A stretch of DNA of 64,000 bases from Morganella psychrotolerans (lineage in GTDB: Bacteria > Pseudomonadota > Gammaproteobacteria > Enterobacterales > Enterobacteriaceae). The stretch covers positions 1-64,000 of the forward strand of contig NZ_LZEX01000045.1 of the NCBI RefSeq assembly GCF_001676055.1, written 5' to 3'. Positions 8,273 through 16,528 of the stretch are shown in pieces. Made by a program: the position numbers and the translations under genes. The first letter of the stretch is position 1; every line of letters starts with the position of its first letter. Below the pieces are notes generated by a model that ran no database searches, was not told the DNA's origin, and saw only the letters and a program-made list of their open reading frames with translations.

Positions 8273-9612
8273 AGCTGATACTGATCAAACCCAATATCGG
8301 GCGGCGCGAACACAGTCTTTATGTTGATGAAGGGCGGATGGAGCCGCTGATGCTCGGCATTCTTGCCGCACTCACGCCACCGGATGTCGAGGTTGTGCTG
8401 TATGACGACCGCATGGAAAGCATTCCTTATGATGAACCCGCCGACCTTGTCGCTATCACGGTTGAAACCTTCACCGCCCGCCGTGCTTATGAGATAGCCG
8501 CGCAATTCCGCGCCCGGGGTGTGCGGGTGGTGATGGGCGGTATTCACGCCACACTGCTGCCGGATGAAGTCGCATTGCATGCTGATAGTGTCTTTACCGG
8601 AGACGCGGAAACCCGCTGGGCGGAAATGATCCGTGACGCGCAAAAAGGGCGGCTGAAGCCTCGCTATGACGCGCCTGCCGGTGTCGGACAAATCGATCAC
8701 AACCAGTGTGGTTGTCTGCCGCGGCGTGATATTTTCAAAGGTAAAGGCTATCTCCCGATCAGTCTGATGCAGTTTACGCGGGGTTGCCGGTTTGCCTGCC
8801 GTTTCTGTGCTGTCAGCCGTTATTTCGGACGGCAGCATTATATCCGCCGTATTGATGAAGTGGTGCGTGAGATTGAAACGCAGAAGCCAAAATTTATCTT
8901 TTTTGTCGATGACAATATCGCATCTGATCATGGCGCGCTCAGTGAGTTATGCAGCGCGCTGACACCCCTGAATATTCACTGGATAAGCCAGGCAAGCCTG
9001 GATGTCACCCGCAACCGCCCGCTGATGATGAAGCTACAGCAAAGTGGCTGCTGGGGAAATGTGATGGGGTTTGAATCCATTAACCCGGACAGTTTGCGTG
9101 ATGCGCGAAAATCGCCGAATTTACGCGAATTTTCACAATATCGTGAAGAAATTGCCATATTGCGTGATTTCGGATTGCAAACCTGGGCGGCGTTTACCCT
9201 CGGCTATGATCATGATACGGCTGAGAGTGTGGAACAAACGACAGAGTTTGCCCTGAAAAACCGCTTTGCTTTTGCTGCTTATAATATTCTGATGCCGTAT
9301 CCGGGAACGCCGCTTTATCAGCAGCTTGCTCAGGAAAATCGTCTGTTGTTTGACGGAAAATGGTGGTTGCATCCGGAATACCGTTTTAATCAGGCGGCAT
9401 TTAAGCCCGCGCAGATGAGCCCGGAAACTCTGACAGAGCTGTGCCACAGTGCCCGCAGCCGGTTTAACAGTGTGCCGTCGATTATCCGCCGCTTTTCTGA
9501 TCTGCGTCTGACTCTGCAATCTCTTTCCCGCATGGCGACATTCTGGCGCTATACCTTATTGTTCCGCAAAGAAGTGCATAAGAAGCACCGGATGCGGTTC
9601 GGGCTGAAATAA
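8269..9612 (+). CDS. RS4: B12-binding radical SAM protein
   Basis: A 447-residue enzyme of the RS2-RS4 subfamily: cobalamin-binding domain with GGIHATLLP (90-98), radical SAM motif CRFACRFC (Cys173, 177, 180), FVDDNI, and the C-terminal WWLHPEYRFNQAAF segment. ATG 8269 overlaps the RS3 stop (ATGA) and follows a GGGGGAAA ribosome site. The N-terminus is colinear with RS2 (MEPL, YDDR, ETFTAR at matching places), which supports both starts. It has a small insertion with two extra Cys (QCGCL, about 147-149) before the barrel. The repeated paralogues suggest successive modifications of one scaffold. Confidence 0.85.
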   Translation: MKLILIKPNIGRREHSLYVDEGRMEPLMLGILAALTPPDVEVVLYDDRMESIPYDEPADLVAITVETFTARRAYEIAAQFRARGVRVVMGGIHATLLPDEVALHADSVFTGDAETRWAEMIRDAQKGRLKPRYDAPAGVGQIDHNQCGCLPRRDIFKGKGYLPISLMQFTRGCRFACRFCAVSRYFGRQHYIRRIDEVVREIETQKPKFIFFVDDNIASDHGALSELCSALTPLNIHWISQASLDVTRNRPLMMKLQQSGCWGNVMGFESINPDSLRDARKSPNLREFSQYREEIAILRDFGLQTWAAFTLGYDHDTAESVEQTTEFALKNRFAFAAYNILMPYPGTPLYQQLAQENRLLFDGKWWLHPEYRFNQAAFKPAQMSPETLTELCHSARSRFNSVPSIIRRFSDLRLTLQSLSRMATFWRYTLLFRKEVHKKHRMRFGLK

Positions 9613-9630
9613 CAATAAAGGAGGCGGCTG

Positions 9631-10245
9631 ATGATCGGCGGATCTGACTCTTTCGCGCAGCGCGCACTCAGTTACCTGCTTTGGTGTATCCCGGTCAGTG
9701 TGGTGTTTTTTACCCTTTATCCGCTGATGAATATGTTTACTGCCGGGCGCGAAACGCTGTATTCCTTATGGGTTCCGTCTGAACTGGCTATTCCGTTTGT
9801 ACCCGGGTTTATCTGGGTGTATTGCTCGTTTTACCTGATTATTCTGGCTCCGTTGTGGTTTGTGCTGCGCCGCGAACACCGGCAGCTTGCATTCACTTTT
9901 ATGGCGGTGACGCTGATTGGCGGATTGATCTTTTTTCTGCTTCCGGCACAGCTTGGTTTTGTACGGCAACTGCCGGATAACCCGCTTTACCGGACTATGT
10001 ATCAGACACTGTTTGAACTGGATCAGCCACATAATCTGGTGCCGTCGCTGCACGTTGCCTGGTCGTGTGCGGCAGTACTGGCAATTATCCGTCATACCGG
10101 AAAAGGGCTGACGGTGCTGTTTTTACTGTGGCTGGCGCTGATCGCGCTCTCCACATTACTGGTTCATCAGCACCATGTGGCAGATGTTGTTACCGGGTTG
10201 CTGCTGGCTGTGATTGTTTCATCTGTAATGAGGAAATTATTATGA
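9631..10245 (+). CDS. PAP2-type phosphatase / phosphotransferase, membrane protein
   Basis: A 204-residue protein with about six membrane helices. The last two helices carry PAP2 motifs: PSLH (138-141, His141) and the HxxxD pair His181/Asp185 in HQHHVADVVTG. The first PAP2 motif (KxxxxxxRP) is not obvious, so it resembles the inositolphosphotransferase-like branch more than classical lipid phosphatases. AAGGAGG lies 6 bases before the ATG. It overlaps the next gene (ATGA). Context suggests a step at the membrane, such as dephosphorylation or head-group transfer on a lipid-like intermediate. Confidence 0.75.
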   Translation: MIGGSDSFAQRALSYLLWCIPVSVVFFTLYPLMNMFTAGRETLYSLWVPSELAIPFVPGFIWVYCSFYLIILAPLWFVLRREHRQLAFTFMAVTLIGGLIFFLLPAQLGFVRQLPDNPLYRTMYQTLFELDQPHNLVPSLHVAWSCAAVLAIIRHTGKGLTVLFLLWLALIALSTLLVHQHHVADVVTGLLLAVIVSSVMRKLL

Positions 10246-10859
10246 AAAGGATCATTATCAGTGCATTGATGGTATTGAGTTTTTCACTTCATGCGCAGCC
10301 CGGTGAAGAAGATGGCGCTATTCATGACGAATTGCGTCAGGTGATCGCGACAGTTGCCGGCGCTATCAACAGCGGGGAGTATGACAAAATGCTGCCGGTG
10401 ATGAGTGAAAATCTGCGGGCAACACCTATTACGCAGGAGTTTATTTCAGGCAGGGAGGCGATAAAACCCTATTTTGAGTCCTGGTTTGGTCCGGATAAAT
10501 TCCTGAAAAAGCTGAATATCAGTTTTGATGCCGATGTGGTGACCGAGCTGTCAGCGGATAAAACCTGGGGGATAGCATACGGCAGCGGTCTGGAGAAATA
10601 TCAGTTAAGTGACGGGCGCACATATGATTTCCCGACCCGCTGGACGGCGGTTGTTGCACCTGAAGAGGGCAAATGGAAAATCCGCGCTATTCATATCGGG
10701 ACAAATTTTACCGATAATCCGCTGCTGAATGAAACAACTGCTGCACTGAACGGCATGATGTACGGTGCAGGCGGGCTGGTGATTGGTCTGCTGGCTGGTA
10801 TCTTCCTGTTCCGCCGTAAATGTGCGGGTAAACCGGAAACGGCAACGGATAAAAAATAA
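10242..10859 (+). CDS. Secreted NTF2/SnoaL-like protein with C-terminal membrane anchor
   Basis: A 205-residue protein with a signal peptide (MKRIIISALMVLSFSLHA), an NTF2/SnoaL-like cone domain (about 30-165, with EFISGREAIKPYFESWF and WKIRAIHIGTNF) and one membrane helix (about 173-192) followed by a short Arg/Lys tail. The domain would face the periplasm, anchored in the inner membrane. Such folds bind or act on small hydrophobic molecules. It is the last gene of the plus arm and overlaps the PAP2 gene, so both may act together at the membrane. ATG 10242 is chosen for the overlap and the signal peptide. Function unknown. Confidence 0.7.
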   Translation: MKRIIISALMVLSFSLHAQPGEEDGAIHDELRQVIATVAGAINSGEYDKMLPVMSENLRATPITQEFISGREAIKPYFESWFGPDKFLKKLNISFDADVVTELSADKTWGIAYGSGLEKYQLSDGRTYDFPTRWTAVVAPEEGKWKIRAIHIGTNFTDNPLLNETTAALNGMMYGAGGLVIGLLAGIFLFRRKCAGKPETATDKK

Positions 10860-10893
10860 CAGCGGAGTTTCTTTGCTGAACCCGGGGGCGGCT

Positions 10894-10990
10894 GATAACG
10901 GGCAAAACGAAAAGACGCTGTAAATACATCCGTGTAAGCTCAGCCGCGCCATCCATGGCGCGGATGCTTTTCGTTGTTCTGCCCGTTATC
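10894..10990. repeat. 97-bp palindromic element between converging operons
   Basis: The ends form an imperfect inverted repeat (GATAACGGGCA... and ...TGCCCGTTATC, extending about 21-24 bases into the element). The centre holds a 9-bp hairpin, CCGCGCCAT/ATGGCGCGG, at 10944-10963. The layout is like small enterobacterial intergenic repeats. It lies in the only gap between the two arms of the cluster and could end transcription from both sides. No T-run follows, so it is not a standard terminator. Confidence 0.6.
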
Positions 10991-11037
10991 GCCGTAGCAC
11001 CTGACCGGTAGAGTTATCAATAAAAAACACGTTTCCC

Positions 11038-11958
11038 TTATTTTCCCCGCGGAAATAAAAAATCCAGATCTGCCTGTGCGCCCATTTGTGGTGCAGGGCG
11101 CACGCCATAGCGCCACAAACTGAAATAAATCCGCCAGAATGTCGGGCGCGGCTGGTCATCCACCAGAGACGGTAACTGATACCAGGGTGCCTGAGGATGC
11201 TGGTGGTGCGCAAGATGACAGTGATAATTAAGGGCTATCCAGCGGGAAAGCGGCAGAACTTTCAGGTTCCAGGCTCCGTTCATTACATCGCGGCGGCTCC
11301 ATGCATGATCAACATATTGCAGTGCTGACCAGTGCAGTGCGAATGCCCACAAGCAGAGAAAATAGCCCGCCGCACTTAAATCCAGCGACCAGAACAGCAG
11401 CGCCTGCCAGAGAAAGGCCCCCAGCAACTCACTCCATACTGTCAGCGGCGGCAGTTTTGCCAGTTCGGGAACCTGGGAGCCGAACCCCAGCGCCGGGGCG
11501 ATTTTTGTGACAAATACCCGCGAGCGGTAAACACCCGGCGCAAAGAACCAGATAAAGTTGCCGAGCAGTACGCAAAAATAGTAAAGCCCCAGCAGATTCC
11601 CTGCGTAGAGCCAGATATTTCGCAACCAGCGGGGTTGGTCTGGCAGATAATAATCATACAGCTCATTATCAGTGCGGTTATTTTTATGATGGTTTAAATG
11701 TGCCCGGCGCTGGAGGGTAAACGAGGTCGGAAAAGCCCACGCAGCAATCACACCAATCACGCGGTTTCCGGTTGCAGAATGTGCCGCCACACCATGAACC
11801 GCCTCATGCAGGATGGCAAAAGGCATATTGTTTACCAGCATAAAGCCAATCAGGGCGGGCAGCGCCCAATACCAGGAAAGATGACTGACTGCCCACAGAC
11901 ACACAGCCGCTGCCGTCATTGAAAAAATCAGTAAAACAGTATTAAGCAAAAGACGCAT
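11038..11958 (-). CDS. Membrane fatty acid desaturase / hydroxylase family
   Basis: A 306-residue membrane protein with the three histidine boxes of di-iron desaturases: HEAVH (51-55), HLNHH (87-91) and HLAHH (248-252). An extra conserved His lies in VDHAW. Four or more hydrophobic segments surround them. Family members insert double bonds or hydroxyl groups into acyl chains or carotenoids at the inner membrane with O2. The ATG overlaps the RS5 stop by one base (TGATG), so both are made from one message. Its presence suggests that the cluster product carries a long alkyl or polyene chain. Which position is oxidised is unknown. Confidence 0.85.
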   Translation of the reverse strand: MRLLLNTVLLIFSMTAAAVCLWAVSHLSWYWALPALIGFMLVNNMPFAILHEAVHGVAAHSATGNRVIGVIAAWAFPTSFTLQRRAHLNHHKNNRTDNELYDYYLPDQPRWLRNIWLYAGNLLGLYYFCVLLGNFIWFFAPGVYRSRVFVTKIAPALGFGSQVPELAKLPPLTVWSELLGAFLWQALLFWSLDLSAAGYFLCLWAFALHWSALQYVDHAWSRRDVMNGAWNLKVLPLSRWIALNYHCHLAHHQHPQAPWYQLPSLVDDQPRPTFWRIYFSLWRYGVRPAPQMGAQADLDFLFPRGK

Positions 11959-13304
11959 CAGTCAGTTTTCCTTGTGTTATCAGGCACTACTGCGGGGCTG
12001 AACAGAGAGGTTTTTTCATGGCGCAAACGGCGGCCATAGAGACGAAAGCCGAGGTTTGCCGCCAGGCGGATCAGGCGGTTTCCCGGATGGCTGAAAACCC
12101 GCCGCACGATAGCAGACAGCCGGTAAGTTTCGCGCCAGGCTTCATGCAGCAGTGCGTTCAGCTCTTCCGCTTGCATCTGTTTTGGTTGAAAAACAACGTG
12201 CTCGTTATCATACAAACTCAGGTCTTGTGTGATTAACCGGCCTTCCTGCTTCATTCTTTCCCACAACCGGGTGCCCGGCAGCGGTGTCAGGACAGAAAAA
12301 CGCACCAGATCCAGACCGAGAGCCGGTATCCGGCGGAGCGTGTCGCGGATGCTTTCCGGGGTATCTTCATCAAAACCCAGGACAAAACAGCCTAGTGCCG
12401 CTATTTTATTCTCACGCAGACGACGGATTTGCCTCTGATAGTCACTGACCTGATTACAGCGCTTTCCGACAGATATCATGGTGTGCTGGCTGAGGTTTTC
12501 CAGCCCGATCAATAATCCTTCACAACCACTGTCGCACAGGGCGCGGAATACCTCTTCGTCGTCGGTCACATTAAGCGTTGCCAGCCCGGACCAGCGAATT
12601 CTGAGGGGGATCAGGGCGCGGAAGAGCGCGAGGCTGTACCCGCGATCGGCATACAGGTTAGGATCAAGAAAAATCCAGCGCCGTTCACCACTGAGTTTTA
12701 TCTCTTCAATGACCTCTTCAACCGGGCGTGCTGTCCCTTTGCGTCCCCACTGATGCTGTATTGCACAAAAATCACAGGATAACGGACAGCCGCGATCAGC
12801 AATAATTGTCGGGATTTTCATGTAAGCACGGCGGGGAAGCAGATCACGGCGCGGTACCGGCATTGGCAGATAACCCCGCTCCGGTGTGTGCTGATAGCGG
12901 GCAAGCGGATGTTCGTCCGCAAAGTCCTGTAAAAATTGCGGCCAGATGTGTTCACCTGCGCCGATCATGATGGTATCTGCATAATGTGCAGCTTCATCAG
13001 GTTGCAGGGTGACATGCGCGCCGCCCATGGCAACATATGCTCCGCGCTGCTGCCAATAACGGCACAGCGCATAGGCTCGCGGAGAGGAAGAGGCGGTGGA
13101 GGTGATAACCACCAGGTCAAAATCTCCGGTGGTGACCGGCGGGGAAACGCCTTCATCTGTCAGTGTCAGTTCAGCATTCAGGTGCGGCGGAACAAGCGCG
13201 GCAAGCGTGATAAGGGTCAGCGGGGCATAGCTGATGGCAACAGAAAATGCACTTTTCCGGTAACGGTACGTCCTGTCAAACGGTAAAATCAGTAAAATCT
13301 TCAC
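11958..13304 (-). CDS. RS5: B12-binding radical SAM protein, DUF4070-type
   Basis: A 448-residue enzyme, if GTG 13304 is used, with a cobalamin-binding domain (GGAHVTLQP, 94-102), radical SAM motif CPLSCDFC (Cys173, 177, 180) and a DUF4070-like C-terminus (LTPLPGTRLW, NEHVVFQP). An in-frame ATG at 13352 would add 16 residues. I prefer GTG because VKILLILP begins the first strand as in RS1 and RS2, and AGGAG/CAGG lies just ahead. It is the paralogue of RS1, split from it on the opposite strand. Its stop is coupled to the desaturase, so both may act on the same acyl-type substrate. Confidence 0.85.
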   Translation of the reverse strand: MKILLILPFDRTYRYRKSAFSVAISYAPLTLITLAALVPPHLNAELTLTDEGVSPPVTTGDFDLVVITSTASSSPRAYALCRYWQQRGAYVAMGGAHVTLQPDEAAHYADTIMIGAGEHIWPQFLQDFADEHPLARYQHTPERGYLPMPVPRRDLLPRRAYMKIPTIIADRGCPLSCDFCAIQHQWGRKGTARPVEEVIEEIKLSGERRWIFLDPNLYADRGYSLALFRALIPLRIRWSGLATLNVTDDEEVFRALCDSGCEGLLIGLENLSQHTMISVGKRCNQVSDYQRQIRRLRENKIAALGCFVLGFDEDTPESIRDTLRRIPALGLDLVRFSVLTPLPGTRLWERMKQEGRLITQDLSLYDNEHVVFQPKQMQAEELNALLHEAWRETYRLSAIVRRVFSHPGNRLIRLAANLGFRLYGRRLRHEKTSLFSPAVVPDNTRKTD

Positions 13305-13387
13305 CGTGGCATCCTGCTCCTGAATTTGACATAAGTAAGATAACAATGACACAGTGCGCAGGTATACGCACTGTGTCTGATCAATTA

Positions 13388-14413
13388 TCAGGCTTTAACC
13401 ACCTCCAGAATCGAGACATAGCAGCCGGTCGGGATCAGGCGGTTAATTTTCAGTCCGGCTTTTGTCAGCAATGCCTCAAATTCAGGTATGGTCCGTTCGC
13501 CGCCGTTCGGGAAGGCGGTCAGGCAGAGAATATCCATCGCATGACGGGAATCCAATTTTTTAACCGGATAGATGACCGGCTCAATAATCAGCAATTTACT
13601 GTCTTTTCGCATGGATTCACGACAGTTGTTCAGTATTACGAGCGCCCGCTCGTCCTGCCAGTCCTGCATAATATTTTTCAGGATATAAATATCAGACTCA
13701 GGCAGGGCTTCAAACAGGTTACCGGAGACGGCAGTCCACCTGTCGTCCATACCCTGTCCTGACAGCCGGTTGTCCGAAAGCACATGCGGGCGGTCAAGCA
13801 ATATGCCGTGAAGTGTCGGGTTTGCCCGCAGGATCCTGAGCAACAACCCGCCCAGACCACCGGCGATATCCATCACACGGCTCTTTTCAGGGAATTCATA
13901 AGTATTGACGACAAAATAGTTTTCCACCTCAGAGAGGGCAGACATCCCGGACGGAAAATTGTAGTCACCGCCCTGATGTTTTTCATGGTATTCGTAGAAG
14001 GATTCACCGAAACAGTCTTCGAACGGCGGTTTTCCCTGAATGGCATCGGTAACCTGACCAACAGGTTTCCACAGTGTTTCATCTGTCAGCATCAGAATGG
14101 TGTGGCGCTGTGAATAGGGATGATCGGCTTTCAGAAATTCTGCTTCGGCATTCAGCCCGTAAAGATCATTGTCATCAGCGGTAAAGATGCCGTTGGCGGT
14201 CAGCATCCGGAATACTTTATGCAGCAGAGCCGGATGTGATTTTGTTTTTTCTGCCAGCGTATTAACAGAAAGCGGTTCCTTTGCGAGATGATCGGCAAGA
14301 TGCAGTTGTGCAGCTGTACGCAGACATCCGGGCAGAGTAAAGCTCATCGCGATATCCATAACACGAAGCGCGGCTTTCTCTTCAGCGGGCGTCATTGGTA
14401 TATTTTGTGACAT
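13388..14413 (-). CDS. Plant-type O-methyltransferase-fold protein lacking the catalytic His
   Basis: A 341-residue protein of the Methyltransf_2 family: a dimerisation winged-helix half (about 15-100) and a SAM-binding Rossmann half with VMDIAGGLGG (180-189). Where the family normally has the catalytic His-Asp-Trp, it reads Gln250-Asp251-Trp252. The general base is therefore missing and the reaction may differ (for example decarboxylation, hydroxylation or C-methylation, as known for atypical members). AGGAG lies 7 bases before the ATG. It is upstream of RS5 on the same strand, 83 bp away from GTG 13304, and probably in one transcript. Confidence 0.8.
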   Translation of the reverse strand: MSQNIPMTPAEEKAALRVMDIAMSFTLPGCLRTAAQLHLADHLAKEPLSVNTLAEKTKSHPALLHKVFRMLTANGIFTADDNDLYGLNAEAEFLKADHPYSQRHTILMLTDETLWKPVGQVTDAIQGKPPFEDCFGESFYEYHEKHQGGDYNFPSGMSALSEVENYFVVNTYEFPEKSRVMDIAGGLGGLLLRILRANPTLHGILLDRPHVLSDNRLSGQGMDDRWTAVSGNLFEALPESDIYILKNIMQDWQDERALVILNNCRESMRKDSKLLIIEPVIYPVKKLDSRHAMDILCLTAFPNGGERTIPEFEALLTKAGLKINRLIPTGCYVSILEVVKA

Positions 14414-14562
14414 AAAGCGACTCCTGTTTTAGTTAAATAAAATTAAACAATCAGGAGAAGCATAGCCCGGACAAGAAATATTGCCGTAACAAAGTATAAG
14501 TATTATTAACTATTTAATAGTTAATTATTCGGATATTAAATATTTGGTACAGCGCTCACAAT

Positions 14563-15735
14563 TCAGCGATGTGCATTACTAATCCGCAGCCCGCGCATCA
14601 TACAGAGCCAGGCACCGGCGGAGACACCAATCAGCATCAGCCATAAGGTATCAGGCGGAAAGCTGGTCAGAACACCACCGGTGAACAATGGGTTAAACGC
14701 GCCACCCAGCCAGCCGAGGGATTGTGCGGAAAAATAGCTTGATTTCATGCCATCCGGGGCAATACCGTCGATCAGCATATATTCACCCGGCGCATAAATC
14801 AGTTCACCGAGGGTAAACACGAAGGCTGCGAGCCCCCAGAACACTAAATTACTGCCCGCCATCATAAACCCGGCAAGTCCGCCCATAAAAAACAGGGTGC
14901 CAAGCGTCATCAGCTTTTTCAGATTTTCCTGGCGGAGTCGCCGCCCGACCATGTACTGCAATGACACCACGACGGCAGCATTAACCGGCAGGACCACACC
15001 AATTACCTTTTCCGCCAGTGTCGAATCCGCAACTGTCAGTACATATTGAGATATACAGGCCGAAAAGGAGCCGAAAACCAGGGAGCCCAGAAATGCCGAC
15101 AGTGTGAACCAGAGCAGCGCTTTATCATGAAGCATCACAGAGGGCTGCCAGGTCGTGCTGCTGCCGGTTGCGGCAGACGGCGGAACACTGCGGACAAAAC
15201 GCTGAATAAAGAAGACAGGGAACGATGCGGTGAAAGCCGCAAGCCAGAAAGGCAGGTTAGCACTGTACATCAGCAGTGCGGTGCCGACAGGCGGGCCGAC
15301 TGTCCAGCCCATGTTGACAAAGGTGTAGTTCAGGGAAAACACCTTTGTTTTACGTGCCGGTGGCAGTGTATCAGCAAAATAGGCTTTCAGAACGGTGGCA
15401 AAAACGGAATAAGCACAGTTAACCAGAGAGAAAAAAACCACCACAAGGGCAATATTGTGAGTAAGCGGAATGGCGATAAATCCTGCGATATAAACCAGGA
15501 TTGAAACCAGCATATAGCGCTTTTTATCAAATTTATCCGCAATAATTCCGAAGCCGAGACTGAAAAGCACGCCGGTAGTCAGTGCCACCGTTAATGCAAT
15601 ACCCACCTGATCGACAGCCATACCGTATTGACGGCTGAGATAAATCGCCATAAACGGAATGGTGGCACCGCGTCCGATGGTAATTAAAAACGAAGAGGCT
15701 AACAGAGCAATAGTCGAGCGTGTGGCGGCTTGCAT
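14563..15735 (-). CDS. ydeE: YdeE-type major facilitator exporter
   Basis: A 390-residue, 12-helix MFS transporter closely matching E. coli YdeE along its length (TIGRGAT, LADKFDKKRYM-type loop, YAPGEYMLIDGIAP, SYFSAQSLGWLGGA). YdeE of E. coli has been linked to dipeptide export. I chose ATG 15735 (MQAATRSTIALLASS) because it aligns with the E. coli start; an upstream ATG at 15789 would add 18 residues and abuts a palindrome. Its position next to the cluster makes it a candidate exporter of the cluster product, but this is inference. A Rid-family gene lies just upstream. Confidence 0.85.
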   Translation of the reverse strand: MQAATRSTIALLASSFLITIGRGATIPFMAIYLSRQYGMAVDQVGIALTVALTTGVLFSLGFGIIADKFDKKRYMLVSILVYIAGFIAIPLTHNIALVVVFFSLVNCAYSVFATVLKAYFADTLPPARKTKVFSLNYTFVNMGWTVGPPVGTALLMYSANLPFWLAAFTASFPVFFIQRFVRSVPPSAATGSSTTWQPSVMLHDKALLWFTLSAFLGSLVFGSFSACISQYVLTVADSTLAEKVIGVVLPVNAAVVVSLQYMVGRRLRQENLKKLMTLGTLFFMGGLAGFMMAGSNLVFWGLAAFVFTLGELIYAPGEYMLIDGIAPDGMKSSYFSAQSLGWLGGAFNPLFTGGVLTSFPPDTLWLMLIGVSAGAWLCMMRGLRISNAHR

Positions 15736-15792
15736 GGTGACAGTCTCAATAATATTATTTTTTATATTCAGGTAATCAATATCATGCAAATC

Positions 15793-15810
15793 AGGCGCTG
15801 TACAGCGCCT
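15793..15810. repeat. 18-bp perfect palindrome between ridA-like gene and ydeE
   Basis: AGGCGCTGTACAGCGCCT reads the same on both strands and would form an 8-9 bp hairpin in the message between the two genes. No T-run follows, so it may be an RNA stability or processing element rather than a terminator. Confidence 0.45.
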
Positions 15811-15816
15811 TTCCGG

Positions 15817-16221
15817 TTATGGCAGCACTGCCTGCGCTTCTATCTCAATCAGCCATTCCGGCAGGGATAATCCGCTGACGATAATCCAGGATGATGCCGG
15901 GGCGGTGGCGGCAAATTTTTCGTTCAGCACATCCGCAATTGCCATTTGTTCATCATGTGAATCAGCCCCGGCACGGATATAAATCCGCAGCATAACCACA
16001 TGAGAAAGATCCCCGCCGGCAGCTGCAAGTGCGCGGGCAATATTATCCACAGATTGTGCCGTTTGCTCCCGCATTCCGCCGGGCACGGTGATTTCCCTGT
16101 GATCAACACCGACCTGACCGGACAGAAACAACTGACGGGTACCGGTGGTTTCCACTGCCTGACTGAACCCGTATTGCAGTGAATTAAACAAGTCGGGCGG
16201 ATTGATAAGTTTCTTATGCAT
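15817..16221 (-). CDS. Rid (YjgF/YER057c/UK114) family protein lacking the RidA arginine
   Basis: A 134-residue protein of the Rid family, with LFLSGQVGVD, TAQSVDNIARAL and the C-terminal IEIEAQAVLP. RidA proper hydrolyses reactive enamine/imine intermediates with an Arg in a PARS motif. Here that position is Ser110 (PASS), so it probably belongs to another Rid subgroup and may not deaminate imines. AAGGTCATT precedes the ATG. It is transcribed toward ydeE with 81 bp between. A role in the nearby cluster, such as handling a reactive intermediate, is possible but not shown. Confidence 0.8.
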   Translation of the reverse strand: MHKKLINPPDLFNSLQYGFSQAVETTGTRQLFLSGQVGVDHREITVPGGMREQTAQSVDNIARALAAAGGDLSHVVMLRIYIRAGADSHDEQMAIADVLNEKFAATAPASSWIIVSGLSLPEWLIEIEAQAVLP

Positions 16222-16528
16222 AATGACCTTTTAACTGAGTTTTTTACTAAATAAGAGAAAGTACTGGTTTTATCATAAAATGTTTTATTGCAGTATAAAT
16301 TAACGCAATATTAACAGCGATGAGTGTTATGAAATAAAACACAAACAGACAACATGGATAATTCTTAATTATTAATATGTATATTTATCTCCATTATTCC
16401 GTCAGGCAGAATATTTCTATATTCTTTCCCGTAAAGCACGTAGCATTGGGATAATAACCGGGCATTATTCTGAGATCGGTTCAGCGCATGCTTTAAAGGG
16501 AATTTATTTTTAAATTAAGGATATATCA
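16222..16528. other. AT-rich divergent intergenic region, 307 bp
   Basis: Strongly AT-rich spacer between the Rid-family gene (minus) and the toxin-like gene (plus). It should hold both promoters. I see no gene and no clear operator. Confidence 0.4.

Noticed and set aside
8221-8931. 236-codon open frame on the minus strand opposite RS3/RS4
   Set aside because: Overlaps well-supported radical SAM genes and shows no domain or ribosome site.
15736-15789. Longer N-terminus for YdeE
   Set aside because: The extra 18 residues do not match the family, and the start lies directly after a palindrome.
942-16221. Cluster as part of a prophage or genomic island with integrase
   Set aside because: No integrase, tRNA, attachment repeat or insertion sequence is visible in the window.
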